In this document: positions 17,145 to 26,297 of the stretch, one piece after another
Layout: every line of letters starts with the position of its first letter
Position numbering within the stretch: position 1 is the stretch's first letter
Assembly (NCBI GenBank): GCA_021741155.1
Contig: JAIOYP010000028.1
Span: 1 to 52,059, forward strand
Reading direction: 5' to 3'
DNA: 52,059 bases
Source of the DNA: Flavobacteriales bacterium
GTDB taxonomy: Bacteria; Bacteroidota; Bacteroidia; UBA10329
Translations under genes and position numbers: made by a program
The notes under the pieces: model-generated
Database searches by the model: none
Told to the model about the DNA's origin: nothing
The model's input: the letters and a program-made list of their open reading frames with translations, nothing else

Positions 17145-18361
17145 GCAAACAAGAAGGCGGATTTTTCACATTAACAGCTTCTGGCGGATTGATGCCACAA
17201 GAAGAAATGTTGGAAGTTGCAAAAAGCCAAAAGGAGCTTTTTATTGGAATTCCGAAAGAATGTACGCTACAGGAAAACCGAGTAGCCTTAATTCCAGAAG
17301 CAGTTGCGCGATTGGTATTCAACGGTCACCGTGTGATTGTGGAAGCTGGCGCGGGAAAAGGAGCTCATTACGAAGACAAGGATTTCAGCGAAGCTGGGGC
17401 GAAAATCGCTTATAGCACCAAAGAAGTGTACGAAGCAGACATCATCCTAAAAGTTGATCCGCCTTCGTTGGAGGAAATTGATTTGATGAAGCCTAAGCAA
17501 TGTCTCATTTCGGCTTTGCAACTTTCGGTTCATCCTGAAAACTATCTCAAGCGACTGATTAAAAAGCAAGTTACTGCTATTGCGGTTGATTTTATTCTGG
17601 ATGCGGATGGTGGTTATCCTTTCGTTCGTTCCATGAGTGAAATTGCTGGTAATACGGTTATTTTAATTGCTGCCGAAAATCTCTCAAACGTAAACGGGGG
17701 TAAAGGATTGATGATGGGTGGCGTAACAGGTGTCCCGCCTACTGAAGTGGTCATTCTTGGTGCAGGAACGGTAGGCGAATTTGCCGCCAGAGCGGCTCTC
17801 GGTTTGGGGTCTTCGGTCAAGGTTTTTGACAATTCGCTTCAGAAGTTGAGCCGAATGCAGAACGACATCGGACAGCGATTGTACACCAGTACTATTCATC
17901 CTGACGTACTCGCAAATGCACTTGAACATGCAGATGTAGTAATTGGCGCCATTCGTTCTAAAAAAGGCCGTGCTCCTATTTTGGTTACTGAAGAAATGGT
18001 GAGCAACATGAAATTTGGCTCGGTAATAATTGATGTGTGTATTGACCAAGGAGGTTGCATCGAAACATCTGAAGTAACCAATCATGCTCATCCAACTTTT
18101 ACCAAATATGGTGTGGTGCATTATTGTGTTCCGAATATTGCCTCGCGCGTGGCGCAAACGGCAAGTATTGCATTGAGCAACATTTTCTCGCCTATGATGT
18201 TAGAAATGGCAGATGTTGGTGGTCTGAACAATATGATGCGCTTTGACCGAGGGTTGCGAAACGGTGTTTACACTTTCAACGGAGCAGTTACCAATGAATA
18301 TTTGGCCAAGACATTCGACCTGCCATTCAAGGATTTAAACTTGATAATGGCAGCATTTTAA
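17141..18361 (+). CDS. ald: Alanine dehydrogenase
   Basis: NAD-dependent oxidative deamination of L-alanine to pyruvate and ammonia, in the cytoplasm. The 406-residue protein has the AlaDH/PNT N-domain (IGIPKECTLQENRVALIPEA), the substrate-site His in ALQLSVHPENYL, the Rossmann motif VVILGAGTVGEFAARAALG near residue 207, and the C-terminal IASRVAQTASIALSN block. About 30 extra residues at the N-terminus compared with Bacillus Ald are usual in Bacteroidota. It overlaps tsaE by 4 bp and is followed 25 bp later by a rhomboid gene, so it lies in a long co-oriented block. Confidence 0.95.
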   Translation: MSKQEGGFFTLTASGGLMPQEEMLEVAKSQKELFIGIPKECTLQENRVALIPEAVARLVFNGHRVIVEAGAGKGAHYEDKDFSEAGAKIAYSTKEVYEADIILKVDPPSLEEIDLMKPKQCLISALQLSVHPENYLKRLIKKQVTAIAVDFILDADGGYPFVRSMSEIAGNTVILIAAENLSNVNGGKGLMMGGVTGVPPTEVVILGAGTVGEFAARAALGLGSSVKVFDNSLQKLSRMQNDIGQRLYTSTIHPDVLANALEHADVVIGAIRSKKGRAPILVTEEMVSNMKFGSVIIDVCIDQGGCIETSEVTNHAHPTFTKYGVVHYCVPNIASRVAQTASIALSNIFSPMMLEMADVGGLNNMMRFDRGLRNGVYTFNGAVTNEYLAKTFDLPFKDLNLIMAAF

Positions 18362-18386
18362 GAACGATTTGAAGGAGAAAGCATAA

Positions 18387-19133
18387 ATGGCGGATCAACA
18401 AATAAGACCAGGCGGATTTAATATTCTACCACCTGTAGTTAAGAATCTACTCATCATTAACGGCCTGTTCTATTTGGCCACCATGGCACTATCGCGCTTT
18501 GGAATTGATTTGGTTGAATTGCTTGGGCTATTCATTCCTCAATCTGAATATTTCAGACCACACCAGTTGGTTTCCTACATTTTCATGCATGGCAGCATGA
18601 ATCACATCTTCTTCAATATGTTCGCTCTGTGGATGTTTGGAAACGCCATCGAGAATTATTGGGGTGGCAAACGATTCCTCATTTACTATATGGTAACAGG
18701 TCTTGGAGCGGGTTTCATTCACCTTGGCGTGATGGAATTTCAGCTTTTTTCTGTTCTAAAAGACTTGAGCGCTGATCAGATAGCAATGGTAAAAGAAGGT
18801 GGGGCTGCGGTTCTTCAAGCTGGACAGAACTATTCAGATTCCAGTCTTGCACAACTTAACCTACTGCTGAACACGCCAACGGTTGGTGCTTCGGGTGCGG
18901 TATTCGGTTTGCTTCTCGCCTTCGGAATGATGTTCCCGAATGCTCAAATCTATCTCTACTTCCTATTTCCTATCAAAGCCAAATACTTCGTTATCGGTTA
19001 TGGTTTGATTGAGTTATTCTCAGGAGTGAGCAATCGTGCTGGAGATAACGTAGCTCACTTTGCGCATTTAGGCGGAATGATTTTCGGGTTCATTCTCATC
19101 AAATACTGGCAGAAGAAAGGTTCTCGCTTTTAG
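18387..19133 (+). CDS. Rhomboid-family intramembrane serine protease
   Basis: The 248-residue protein has six predicted membrane segments. The oxyanion/loop region FMHGSMNHIFFNMFALWMFG is near residue 70, the catalytic Ser lies in GASGAVFGLLLAFG near residue 172, and the catalytic His in AHFAHLGGMIFG near residue 228, giving the Ser-His dyad. A hydrophilic insert of about 45 residues (LKDLSADQIAMVKEGG...) sits between TM segments, larger than in E. coli GlpG. It cleaves transmembrane substrates that cannot be named here. A second rhomboid gene follows after 3 bp. Confidence 0.93.
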   Translation: MADQQIRPGGFNILPPVVKNLLIINGLFYLATMALSRFGIDLVELLGLFIPQSEYFRPHQLVSYIFMHGSMNHIFFNMFALWMFGNAIENYWGGKRFLIYYMVTGLGAGFIHLGVMEFQLFSVLKDLSADQIAMVKEGGAAVLQAGQNYSDSSLAQLNLLLNTPTVGASGAVFGLLLAFGMMFPNAQIYLYFLFPIKAKYFVIGYGLIELFSGVSNRAGDNVAHFAHLGGMIFGFILIKYWQKKGSRF

Positions 19134-19136
19134 GAA

Positions 19137-20024
19137 ATGGCCTTGTTGGATGACATAAAATTCCAATTCAAAACAGGGAATATTCTGATGCAGTTGATAT
19201 ACGTCAACGGTGGAATATTTCTAGCGTTGATGGTGCTTCGAGTAATCTTCTTCCTCACCGGAAATGGAAGCAATTTTGATTTAGTCACACATTATCTGAC
19301 TATTCCATCTTCGCTAAAGCTGCTTCTTTTAAGACCGTGGACGTTAATCACGCACATGTTTATTCATGCCGATTTTCTCCACATTCTGTTCAATATGATG
19401 TGGCTTTATTTCGGTGGAACCATCTTTCTCAATTTCCTAGACAGCAAGAAGCTTCTGAGCACCTACCTTCTAGGTGGACTTTCAGGTGCTATCTTTTTCA
19501 TCCTTGCGATGAATCTGTTTCCCGTTTTCTCAGCCAACGCTCCATTTGCAGTTGCAGAAGGTGCCTCGGCTGCAGTACTTGCCATTATGGTTGCTGCTGC
19601 CACCACCGTTCCAAATTACGTGGTTCATCTGGTACTAATTGGCCCAGTGAAGCTGAAATACATCGCCATCGTTTCAGTCATATTAGACGTGTTGCTTATT
19701 CCAAGCGGAAATGCTGGCGGACATTTCGGTCATTTGGGTGGAGCACTTTTCGGTTTCGTTTTCGCATCTCAACTTAAACGAGGAAACAACCTTACCGTTG
19801 ACTTTCTAAAGCCATATTTCTGGATTCGAGATGGTTTTCCGAAGCGGAACAAGAAGATTAAAGTCGTTCATAGCCGACCAAAATCGGATGCTCAATTCAA
19901 CGCAGAAAAAGCATCGAGACAAGAACAGATAGACACAATTCTGGACAAAATAAAGCGTTCGGGATACGACAGCCTTTCCACCAAGGAAAAGGAAGTCCTT
20001 TTCAAAGCAAGTAAGGACCTATGA
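19137..20024 (+). CDS. Second rhomboid-family protease with cytosolic C-terminal extension
   Basis: The 295-residue protein has the rhomboid core: THMFIHADFLHILFNMMWLY near residue 75, Ser in AEGASAAVLAIM near residue 145 and His in GGHFGHLGGALFGF near residue 198. The Ser motif is GASAA rather than the usual GASGA. The C-terminal 75 residues (RPKSDAQFNAEKASRQEQ onward) form a soluble charged tail ending in a small helical domain (ILDKIKRSGYDSLSTKEK) seen in Bacteroidetes rhomboids. It lies 3 bp after the first rhomboid and overlaps the next start by 4 bp, so the tandem pair is one translational unit. Confidence 0.92.
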   Translation: MALLDDIKFQFKTGNILMQLIYVNGGIFLALMVLRVIFFLTGNGSNFDLVTHYLTIPSSLKLLLLRPWTLITHMFIHADFLHILFNMMWLYFGGTIFLNFLDSKKLLSTYLLGGLSGAIFFILAMNLFPVFSANAPFAVAEGASAAVLAIMVAAATTVPNYVVHLVLIGPVKLKYIAIVSVILDVLLIPSGNAGGHFGHLGGALFGFVFASQLKRGNNLTVDFLKPYFWIRDGFPKRNKKIKVVHSRPKSDAQFNAEKASRQEQIDTILDKIKRSGYDSLSTKEKEVLFKASKDL

Positions 20025-21130
20025 AAGAGGGCAGAATGAAAAAGCGAGATATCGTTGATCGCTTCGTGCTGGTTCTCAATGCCTTCGCATTGATTATTCT
20101 TTCAATCACATACATGGCAGGAATAATCAGCCCAGAAAAGCTTTGGCCTCTAGCTTTTGCAGCCATGGGATACCCGATTGCGCTTGTATTAACCATTTTA
20201 TTTGTAGGCTATTGGCTTTTGCGCAGGAAGTGGTATTTGTTTCTAAACATTGCTTTCCTCCTACTCAAATGGAATCTCGTTTCTGCCACGTTACAGTTCA
20301 ACTCCAAAGATGATTCAGCGGCAGAGGGGATTAAGGTTATGACCTACAACGTTCGTCTATTTGATTATTACAATTGGAGTCAGAATAAAAACACGCGTCA
20401 CTGGATTTATGATTTCCTATTCAAACAACAGCCAAATATTCTCTGTTTTCAAGAATTCTATCATGATAATACTGGCTATTTCCCAACGATTGACACACTG
20501 CTTGAAGTAAATAGTCTCAAGCACATGCATGTGGAAAATTACACCGACAAGCTAAACAAGAAACAGCTTTGGGGAATGGCTACGTTGAGCAGTTATCCAA
20601 TCGTGAATAAAGGGAAAATTGAGTTCGAAGGCACTTACGGAAACCTGTGTTTGTTTACTGATTTGAAGATTAATGAGGATACAGTGCGAGTGTACAATCT
20701 CCATTTACAAAGTATTCGTATTGGAAGTGAAGGTTATGCTGTCCTAGATGAAATCATGGATAAGCAGGAGCTGAAAGACGTGGTTGGAGGCAAGAATATC
20801 ATCAAGCAAATGATAGACGGGTTTCAGAAGCGAGCGCAACAAGCCGAACTTGTAAAGTCTCACATGGCTAATTGCTCTTTTCCGATGATTTTGTGCGGAG
20901 ATTTTAATGACGTGCCTACGTCTTATGCTTATCAGACCCTTGCCGCAGGATTGGAAGACAGTTTCTCGGAAAGCGGTAGTGGCATTGGAAACACGTTTGT
21001 AAAAGTTCCATTTTTCAGAATTGATAATATTCTTTTTTCGGATGATTTCGTGGCCTCAAACCATACGGTTCATCCGTATGAATTATCCGACCATTTGGCC
21101 GTCACCACCATTCTGAATAAGAAAGATTAG
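20021..21130 (+). CDS. Membrane-anchored endonuclease/exonuclease/phosphatase family protein
   Basis: The 369-residue protein has two or three N-terminal membrane segments (about residues 15-90), then an EEP fold: MTYNVRLFDYYN near residue 107, ILCFQEFYHDN with the metal Glu, LCGDFNDVPTSYAY near residue 291, and LSDHLAVTTIL at the C-terminus. The family hydrolyses phosphodiester or phosphomonoester bonds in nucleic acids, inositol phosphates or sphingolipids; the anchored form suggests a periplasmic or membrane-lipid substrate but none is identifiable. The start ATGA overlaps the rhomboid stop by 4 bp; ATG 20036 is an alternative. Its stop overlaps the convergent lipoprotein gene by 4 bp. Confidence 0.88.
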   Translation: MKEGRMKKRDIVDRFVLVLNAFALIILSITYMAGIISPEKLWPLAFAAMGYPIALVLTILFVGYWLLRRKWYLFLNIAFLLLKWNLVSATLQFNSKDDSAAEGIKVMTYNVRLFDYYNWSQNKNTRHWIYDFLFKQQPNILCFQEFYHDNTGYFPTIDTLLEVNSLKHMHVENYTDKLNKKQLWGMATLSSYPIVNKGKIEFEGTYGNLCLFTDLKINEDTVRVYNLHLQSIRIGSEGYAVLDEIMDKQELKDVVGGKNIIKQMIDGFQKRAQQAELVKSHMANCSFPMILCGDFNDVPTSYAYQTLAAGLEDSFSESGSGIGNTFVKVPFFRIDNILFSDDFVASNHTVHPYELSDHLAVTTILNKKD

Positions 21131-22743
21131 TCCTTTCGGACTGTTTTGAGCGAAAGTCCGTTCATGGAATTCGAGCTCAATCCTGATACGTTTTTGTGAA
21201 CGAATCGCAACACTTGATCGTAATACAAAACAACTACAGGCGCTTCATCTACAATGATGCTGTCCATTTTCGCATAGTACGAATACCGCAAACTATCAAC
21301 CGTGGTTGAAAGCGAAGCATCATACAATTGGTCATACGCTGCGTTCAAAAAGAGCGTGTAATTCGGGCCGTTTGGAGTGAGATTTTTCGAATAGAAAAGC
21401 GAGAGATAATTCTCCGCATCTGAATAATCAGCAATCCACGATTTACGGAAGAACGCCACTTGCGAATTGGCAACCAAGGCTCCATGCGTTGCACCTGGAT
21501 TGACTTCAATTCTCAGCTTGATGCCAATTTCTTGAAGCTGATGTTGCATGTATTCGCACAAATCCAAATACTGGGAAGTTGTGTAAAGCGGAATCTCTGG
21601 GAGTCCTTCACCATTCGGATAGCCCGCGTCTGCTAGCAGTTGTTTTGCCTTTTGTGGATTGTAATCGTATCCGTTCACGCGTAATTCCTCTCCTGGAAGT
21701 CCAGTTGGGAGAAAGCCATGAATGCCAGGCGAGCCGATGTTGTTGCGGATGTAACGCATCATCTTCACCCTATCAAATCCGTAGTTAATTGCCTGACGGA
21801 TTGATTTATTATTCAATGGATTTGGTTTTCCGTCAACAGAATCTCTCAATAGAAAACCCAAGTATTCTGTATTCAGAAATGGCTCAGAGAGCATATCAAG
21901 ATTCTCCTTCATTTCTGGTTGAAGATTCCCGTTTGAAGTGATAAGCGCATCTTTGTAGCTGCCATCTTCTAACCCTGAAAGCATGTCCAAATTTCCTTTC
22001 ATGAACTCTAAGAAAATGGACTGCGGATCAGGAATAAACGAAACGCCTACAGCATCCAAGTACGGCAACTTCTGACCAGCTTCATCAACCTCGAAATAGC
22101 TCTCATTTTTATGTAGTACCAACTTTATTCCCTCATACCATTCTTTGAATTTGAATGGTCCTGTTCCAACAGGATTGCGAGCGAAATCCTTCCCTAATTT
22201 CTCCACTACTTCCTTTGGAATGACAGAGCAATATTGCATCGAAAGAATCCCGAGGAATGGCGGAAAGCTGTGCGTGAGATGAATTTCAAAAACAGAATCA
22301 TTCACCACTTTGAAGCCATTTTCAGCAACTGCATTGAATATCCAACGACCTGGAGAAAGCGTTGCTTCATCCAAAATCCGTTTGAAACTGTATTCAAAAT
22401 CGGAAGCCACTACTCTTCTACCCTTTCCATTTTCGAACAGTTCGTGGTCATGAAAAGTGACATCATTCCGAAGGAAAAATCGGTACACCAGACCATCTTC
22501 ACTTACCTCCCAGTGATTGGCGATGCTTGGCACCACTTCCATTTTGTCATTCAACTGAACCAGTCCGTTGAAAATCTGAGTTGTTGCCCAAATGTTCCCC
22601 ATGGTGCGTGCTTGCGCAGGATCAAGCGAAGTAATTCCCTTGCTCTCGTTATAGCGAAAAACGGTTTTATCTGAATGCGCGTTTTTCCTTCCGCAGGAAG
22701 CGAAAAACAAGGACATAATAACCAGAAACGAAGCAAAGCGCAT
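21127..22743 (-). CDS. Peptide/nickel-type ABC transporter substrate-binding lipoprotein (SBP_bac_5)
   Basis: The start is set at ATG 22743 (MRFASFLVIMSLFFASCG) because it gives a proper lipoprotein signal with lipobox Cys at residue 17; an ATG 17 codons upstream would lie above the promoter box. The 538-residue protein has the family-5 binding-protein fold: ITSLDPAQARTMGNIWATTQ, FKFKEWYEGIKLVLHKN, and the LNNKSIRQAINYGFDR block. The usual ligands are oligopeptides. No permease or ATPase gene is adjacent, so it either feeds a transporter encoded elsewhere, such as the 34-37 kb permeases, or acts alone. An exact TATATTTG box ends 5 nt before the ATG. Confidence 0.9.
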   Translation of the reverse strand: MRFASFLVIMSLFFASCGRKNAHSDKTVFRYNESKGITSLDPAQARTMGNIWATTQIFNGLVQLNDKMEVVPSIANHWEVSEDGLVYRFFLRNDVTFHDHELFENGKGRRVVASDFEYSFKRILDEATLSPGRWIFNAVAENGFKVVNDSVFEIHLTHSFPPFLGILSMQYCSVIPKEVVEKLGKDFARNPVGTGPFKFKEWYEGIKLVLHKNESYFEVDEAGQKLPYLDAVGVSFIPDPQSIFLEFMKGNLDMLSGLEDGSYKDALITSNGNLQPEMKENLDMLSEPFLNTEYLGFLLRDSVDGKPNPLNNKSIRQAINYGFDRVKMMRYIRNNIGSPGIHGFLPTGLPGEELRVNGYDYNPQKAKQLLADAGYPNGEGLPEIPLYTTSQYLDLCEYMQHQLQEIGIKLRIEVNPGATHGALVANSQVAFFRKSWIADYSDAENYLSLFYSKNLTPNGPNYTLFLNAAYDQLYDASLSTTVDSLRYSYYAKMDSIIVDEAPVVVLYYDQVLRFVHKNVSGLSSNSMNGLSLKTVRKD

Positions 22744-22748
22744 AGCAG

Positions 22749-22781
22749 CAAATATAAGATACGTCACCTTGCTTTCGTCAA
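22749..22781 (-). promoter_or_regulatory. Promoter TTG-N22-TATATTTG
   Basis: On the minus strand TTG (22781-22779) is followed after 22 nt by TATATTTG (22756-22749). Only CTGCT separates the box from the ATG at 22743, so the mRNA should be leaderless or almost so. It also rules out the longer reading of the gene. Confidence 0.6.
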
Positions 22782-22795
22782 TCACAATTACCACG

Positions 22796-22823
22796 AGACC
22801 CTTCGTTCCTCAGGGTGACAGAT
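22796..22823. repeat. Dispersed repeat fragment, CCCTTCGTTCCTCAGGGTGACA type
   Basis: The segment ACCCTTCGTTCCTCAGGGTGAC matches the common intergenic repeat read on the other strand as GTCACCCTGAGGAACGAAGG. The rest of the 148-bp divergent spacer (to 22891) shows further degenerate palindromic sequence (CTCGGCCTTCGCGAAATTC) but no gene. Confidence 0.45.
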
Positions 22824-22891
22824 GAGCAGAATCTCGGCCTTCGCGAAATTCTCGCTCCTAGATTCTACCTTCTAACTCCTACTTTAGTCCA

Positions 22892-23656
22892 ATGACTCAG
22901 GAAGAAATAAAGCAGCTGTTGGAAGAAAAGTATCTGGAATACTGTCAGCCACATTTTATTGAATTGGACCCAATCTCCATTCCGCATCTTTTCGAAGAAC
23001 GAAAGGACATTGAAATTAGCGGATTGATTGCTGCTACCATTGCATGGGGACAGCGCCCAACCATCGTCAAAAATGCAAAAAGCGCCATGCAACGGATGGG
23101 AAATGAGCCGTTCCGTTTTGTGATGGAGCACTCCGAAAATGACCTGAATGCGTTAGATGGATTTGTGCATCGTACGTTCAATTCTGAGGACTTGAAGCAC
23201 TTCGTTCGGTCATTAAAAAGCATCTATTCTACGCACGATTCTCAAGAAGACGTTTTCCTAGAAGGAATCGGTAATGGTGATGAAAACATGATGAATTCCA
23301 TCGCTCATTTCAAGCAGGTTTTCTTTGGTATTCCACATGAAAAACGAACACAGAAACACGTTTCTGACCCGTTGCAAGGTTCTGCTTCCAAAAGGCTGAA
23401 TATGTATTTAAGATGGATGGCACGGCCCAATGACCGAGGAGTCGATTTCGGACTTTGGAACCGAATTCCTACTTCTATTCTTTCGTGCCCGTTAGATGTT
23501 CATTCTGGCAGAAATGCGCGCCAATTGGGTTTGCTCAATCGAAAGCAAAATGATTGGAAAGCAGTGGAAGAATTGGATGCTTCGCTACGCTTATTCGATT
23601 CAAACGATCCCGTCAAATACGACTTTGCGCTGTTTGGGATGGGCGTGTTTCATTGA
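22892..23656 (+). CDS. TIGR02757 (DUF2400) family protein
   Basis: The 254-residue protein matches the conserved Bacteroidetes/proteobacterial family TIGR02757: EISGLIAATIAWGQRPTIVK near residue 44, LKSIYSTH, then GSASKRLNMYLRWMARPN and LDVHSGRNARQLGLL, ending in KYDFALFGMGVFH. The fold appears all-helical and is reminiscent of HhH-type DNA glycosylases, but I know of no demonstrated activity. A TACTTTAG sequence, one base from a -7 box, lies 4 nt before the ATG. It is divergent from the binding lipoprotein. Confidence 0.88.
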   Translation: MTQEEIKQLLEEKYLEYCQPHFIELDPISIPHLFEERKDIEISGLIAATIAWGQRPTIVKNAKSAMQRMGNEPFRFVMEHSENDLNALDGFVHRTFNSEDLKHFVRSLKSIYSTHDSQEDVFLEGIGNGDENMMNSIAHFKQVFFGIPHEKRTQKHVSDPLQGSASKRLNMYLRWMARPNDRGVDFGLWNRIPTSILSCPLDVHSGRNARQLGLLNRKQNDWKAVEELDASLRLFDSNDPVKYDFALFGMGVFH

Positions 23657-23838
23657 ACCTTCAAACCTCGTCATTACCAAATATGTTGGTTCAACGTCTT
23701 TCGGCATATTGAGGGTGGCTAAATTTGGTCGAAATTGGATTATGAGAAAAAAGGAAAACAGACTTAAACTTGAAGGAGAAATGAGCACGTTAATCTTGGA
23801 CGATAACCGTGGAGAAAAACCCTTTATCTTGAGTTCGA

Positions 23839-24348
23839 ATGAAGGATAAACAGACGCTTATCAGAGTAGCGTTTTTCACCTTTCTCAGTCTGAAATCGCT
23901 GGCTCAAACTGATACTATTCCTTTACAAGACATCAGCTTTTCTGCTGACAGTATCGTGCTTGCTGTCTGGCAAATTCAAACGAAGGAAATGAGTTCGTCT
24001 GAAGACGATGCTACCGAATTCAGCATCCAGTTACAGCGAGAATTTCTCGACTTGCCAGATTCCAAAAAATTAAACACACTTCTTACCCAAAGCGCATCAT
24101 TCGATTTCACGCGGGCTTTACTTTATCATTATAACCTTGTCTTTGAATTTTGGCAAAATGGGTCGGTGGTGACAGAGGTTTACGTATCCACGCTTACAGG
24201 AAATATTGACATCGTTGACGTTCAGACTGAAACAGCATTTGAAAACAATTGTGGCTCGAATCTGAATAGTTTTCTACTCGAATTATTGCACAAACATTCA
24301 CTGATTGATCTTGTTGGAGATGTAGGAACCGATGGTTTGGAACCATAA
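23839..24348 (+). CDS. Exported hypothetical protein
   Basis: The 169-residue protein has a signal peptide (RVAFFTFLSLKSLAQ) and a mature region I do not recognise. Visible features are an acidic SSSEDDATEFSIQLQREF stretch, a beta-rich FEFWQNGSVVTEVYVST segment, a single Cys (NNCGS) and a helical end (SFLLELLHKHSLIDLVGD). A TAAATTTG box (23720-23727) lies 110 nt upstream, with no -33 element at the usual spacing. The next gene starts 112 bp downstream in the same direction. The role is unknown; periplasmic location is inferred. Confidence 0.65.
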   Translation: MKDKQTLIRVAFFTFLSLKSLAQTDTIPLQDISFSADSIVLAVWQIQTKEMSSSEDDATEFSIQLQREFLDLPDSKKLNTLLTQSASFDFTRALLYHYNLVFEFWQNGSVVTEVYVSTLTGNIDIVDVQTETAFENNCGSNLNSFLLELLHKHSLIDLVGDVGTDGLEP

Positions 24349-24460
24349 AGTATTTCGCAGAAACCCACGGGTTTTGGGTGCTGCAATATTTTTTCATTTT
24401 AGCCAACCGACCAGAGACGATGCCGTTTTACAGGCATCAACTCCTTCACTTTTCTGCATC

Positions 24461-26272
24461 ATGAAATCAAGACTAGTTAACTCAGCAATTTTATGTTTGG
24501 TTTTATGCTTTTGTGCTGAATTTCAGAGCAATGCTCAATCAGTCAACCCCAACCTAGCCTTTAGACTGCAAACCACCCTCGACAGTCTTGTCACACTTTT
24601 TTCCAATACGGAAGGGGCAAGTGCTGCCGTGTACTGTCCTGGTCAAGGAATTTGGACAGGAGCAAGCGGTCTTTCGTATCAAAACCATCCCGTAACTCCA
24701 GAAATGGAGTTCGGAATTGCGAGCAATTCAAAATTGTTCACCTCCGTGGTCTTGCTCAAGTTGGCCGAAAATGGATTAATCGATTTGGATGACCCTATTT
24801 CCCAGTACATCGCAAATTATACAAACGTAAATCCGAGCGTAACCATCCGCCAACTTCTCAATCACACAAGCGGAGTTTCTGATCCAATCTTTGTTGCTCC
24901 AATGTTTGACCTTATTCTAGCAGAGCCGGAACATGTTTTTACAGAGGCAGAAGTTTTATCTTATCTCGGTTCGCCTTTATCTGCACCTGGAGCGGCATAC
25001 AATTATTCGAACGTCAATTACATCTTGGCAAGTATGGTTGCTCAAAGTGCCTCTGGCGCTCCAATCGATCAGTTAATTCGAAGCTACATTCTTGCTCCGC
25101 TGAATATGGATAGCACGTTTTATGACATTGCCGAACCAGAAGTTGGAACCATTGCTCATAGATGGTATAACGGGGTTGACTACCATGACACGAGTAGAGT
25201 TTCGTTAAACACGGCTGGCGGTGCGGCTGGCTCTATTTTTTCCACCTCGTCAGAAATGGTGCAGTGGTACAATGCGCTTTTTAGCGGACAAGTGATTTCC
25301 GCAGCTTCTTTGACCGAACTCACAAACTTTGGCGTGACTAGCAATTACGGACTTGGATTGAGCCGACAAACCTTTTTCAGTAACGAAACTTGGGGACACG
25401 GAGGCAGAACCTTGGGCTATAAGAGTAGGATGATTTATGACCCTTGTAGAAGGACATCGGTTTGTGGACTGTGCAATTCGGATCCTTCAGCTATTGACGG
25501 AATAACCGCATTGCTGTACAAAGTATTGGTCGACAAATTGCCTCATTGTGCAGGGAGCATAACCGGACTAAGCGAAGTTTGTGCTGAATCAATCGGCATT
25601 ACCTACTCTGTGCCGGCCATTGAAAATGCCACTTCCTACATATGGACATTGCCAAATGGCGCAACCGGAACGAGTTCTACCAATACGATTACTGTAGATT
25701 TTGGCAGCAATGCAGCGTCTGGAACCATCACTGTTCGTGGCACAGGCACGTATGGTCCTGGAGCAGAAAGCAGTATGGAGATTAGCATCAATACCATCCC
25801 AACTCAGGTGACTTACAATGGCATTTACATTATTGCTGATGTGGTTGCTGAATCGTACCAATGGATTGATTGCAACAATGGTTCTCAGGAAATTCTAAAC
25901 GAAAACGGACAAGCATATTTGCCAACTTCGGATGGCAACTATGCCGTTATTCTCAGCAACGGTTCTTGCAGCGATACTTCGGAATGTGTGTCGGTACTTA
26001 CCGTTTCCGTTAACGACTACGATTCATTTGTCGGTAGCATTTACCCGAACCCTGTTTCGGGAAATTCTAAACTAAAAACTACCCGTAATCTCAACGATGC
26101 GCAATTGGCTATCTATGACTCCAAAGGAAGCAAACTCCAGGAGTTCTCCCACATTTTTGGCAGCGAGATAGAACTCAAAACGCAAACGCTAAGCAACGGC
26201 ATCTATTATCTGAAGCTTATAGAAAACGGTTGGCACATGAGCCCGATTAAGTTTGTTGTGTTGGGAAATTGA
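24461..26272 (+). CDS. T9SS-secreted serine hydrolase (class C beta-lactamase fold) with PKD-like domain
   Basis: The start is ATG 24461, which begins a signal peptide (KSRLVNSAILCLVLCFCAEF, then QSNAQ); upstream ATGs add unrelated residues. Residues 30-365 are a beta-lactamase/DD-peptidase fold with all three motifs: SxxK as SNSK, YxN as YSN in YNYSNVNYILA, and HGG in WGHGGRTLGY. Residues 370-460 form a PKD/Ig-like domain (ITYSVPAIENATSYIWTLPN), then a short second one. The last 80 residues are a type A T9SS sorting domain (SIYPNPVSGNSKLK ... GIYYLKL). It is therefore exported, crosses the outer membrane by T9SS and is cell-attached or released. The substrate may be a peptide, ester or lactam; a resistance role is not implied. 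Confidence 0.92.
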   Translation: MKSRLVNSAILCLVLCFCAEFQSNAQSVNPNLAFRLQTTLDSLVTLFSNTEGASAAVYCPGQGIWTGASGLSYQNHPVTPEMEFGIASNSKLFTSVVLLKLAENGLIDLDDPISQYIANYTNVNPSVTIRQLLNHTSGVSDPIFVAPMFDLILAEPEHVFTEAEVLSYLGSPLSAPGAAYNYSNVNYILASMVAQSASGAPIDQLIRSYILAPLNMDSTFYDIAEPEVGTIAHRWYNGVDYHDTSRVSLNTAGGAAGSIFSTSSEMVQWYNALFSGQVISAASLTELTNFGVTSNYGLGLSRQTFFSNETWGHGGRTLGYKSRMIYDPCRRTSVCGLCNSDPSAIDGITALLYKVLVDKLPHCAGSITGLSEVCAESIGITYSVPAIENATSYIWTLPNGATGTSSTNTITVDFGSNAASGTITVRGTGTYGPGAESSMEISINTIPTQVTYNGIYIIADVVAESYQWIDCNNGSQEILNENGQAYLPTSDGNYAVILSNGSCSDTSECVSVLTVSVNDYDSFVGSIYPNPVSGNSKLKTTRNLNDAQLAIYDSKGSKLQEFSHIFGSEIELKTQTLSNGIYYLKLIENGWHMSPIKFVVLGN

Positions 26273-26297
26273 AGTTGAATCTCACCAAAGATTCAGG

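Noticed and set aside
23742..23849. A 35-codon plus-strand frame (MRKKENRLKLEGEMSTLILD...) between the TIGR02757 gene and the exported protein
   Set aside because: It overlaps the next start by 11 bp, is basic and short, and resembles nothing known; support is too weak to call a gene.
24461..26272. Serine hydrolase as a beta-lactam resistance gene
   Set aside because: The motifs fit the whole class C/DD-peptidase fold, and the T9SS sorting domain points to secreted hydrolase use; nothing specifies beta-lactams.
26277..26294. Hairpin GAATCT-CACCAA-AGATTC as a strong terminator
   Set aside because: Only six pairs and no T-run; mentioned in the gene entry but not called separately.
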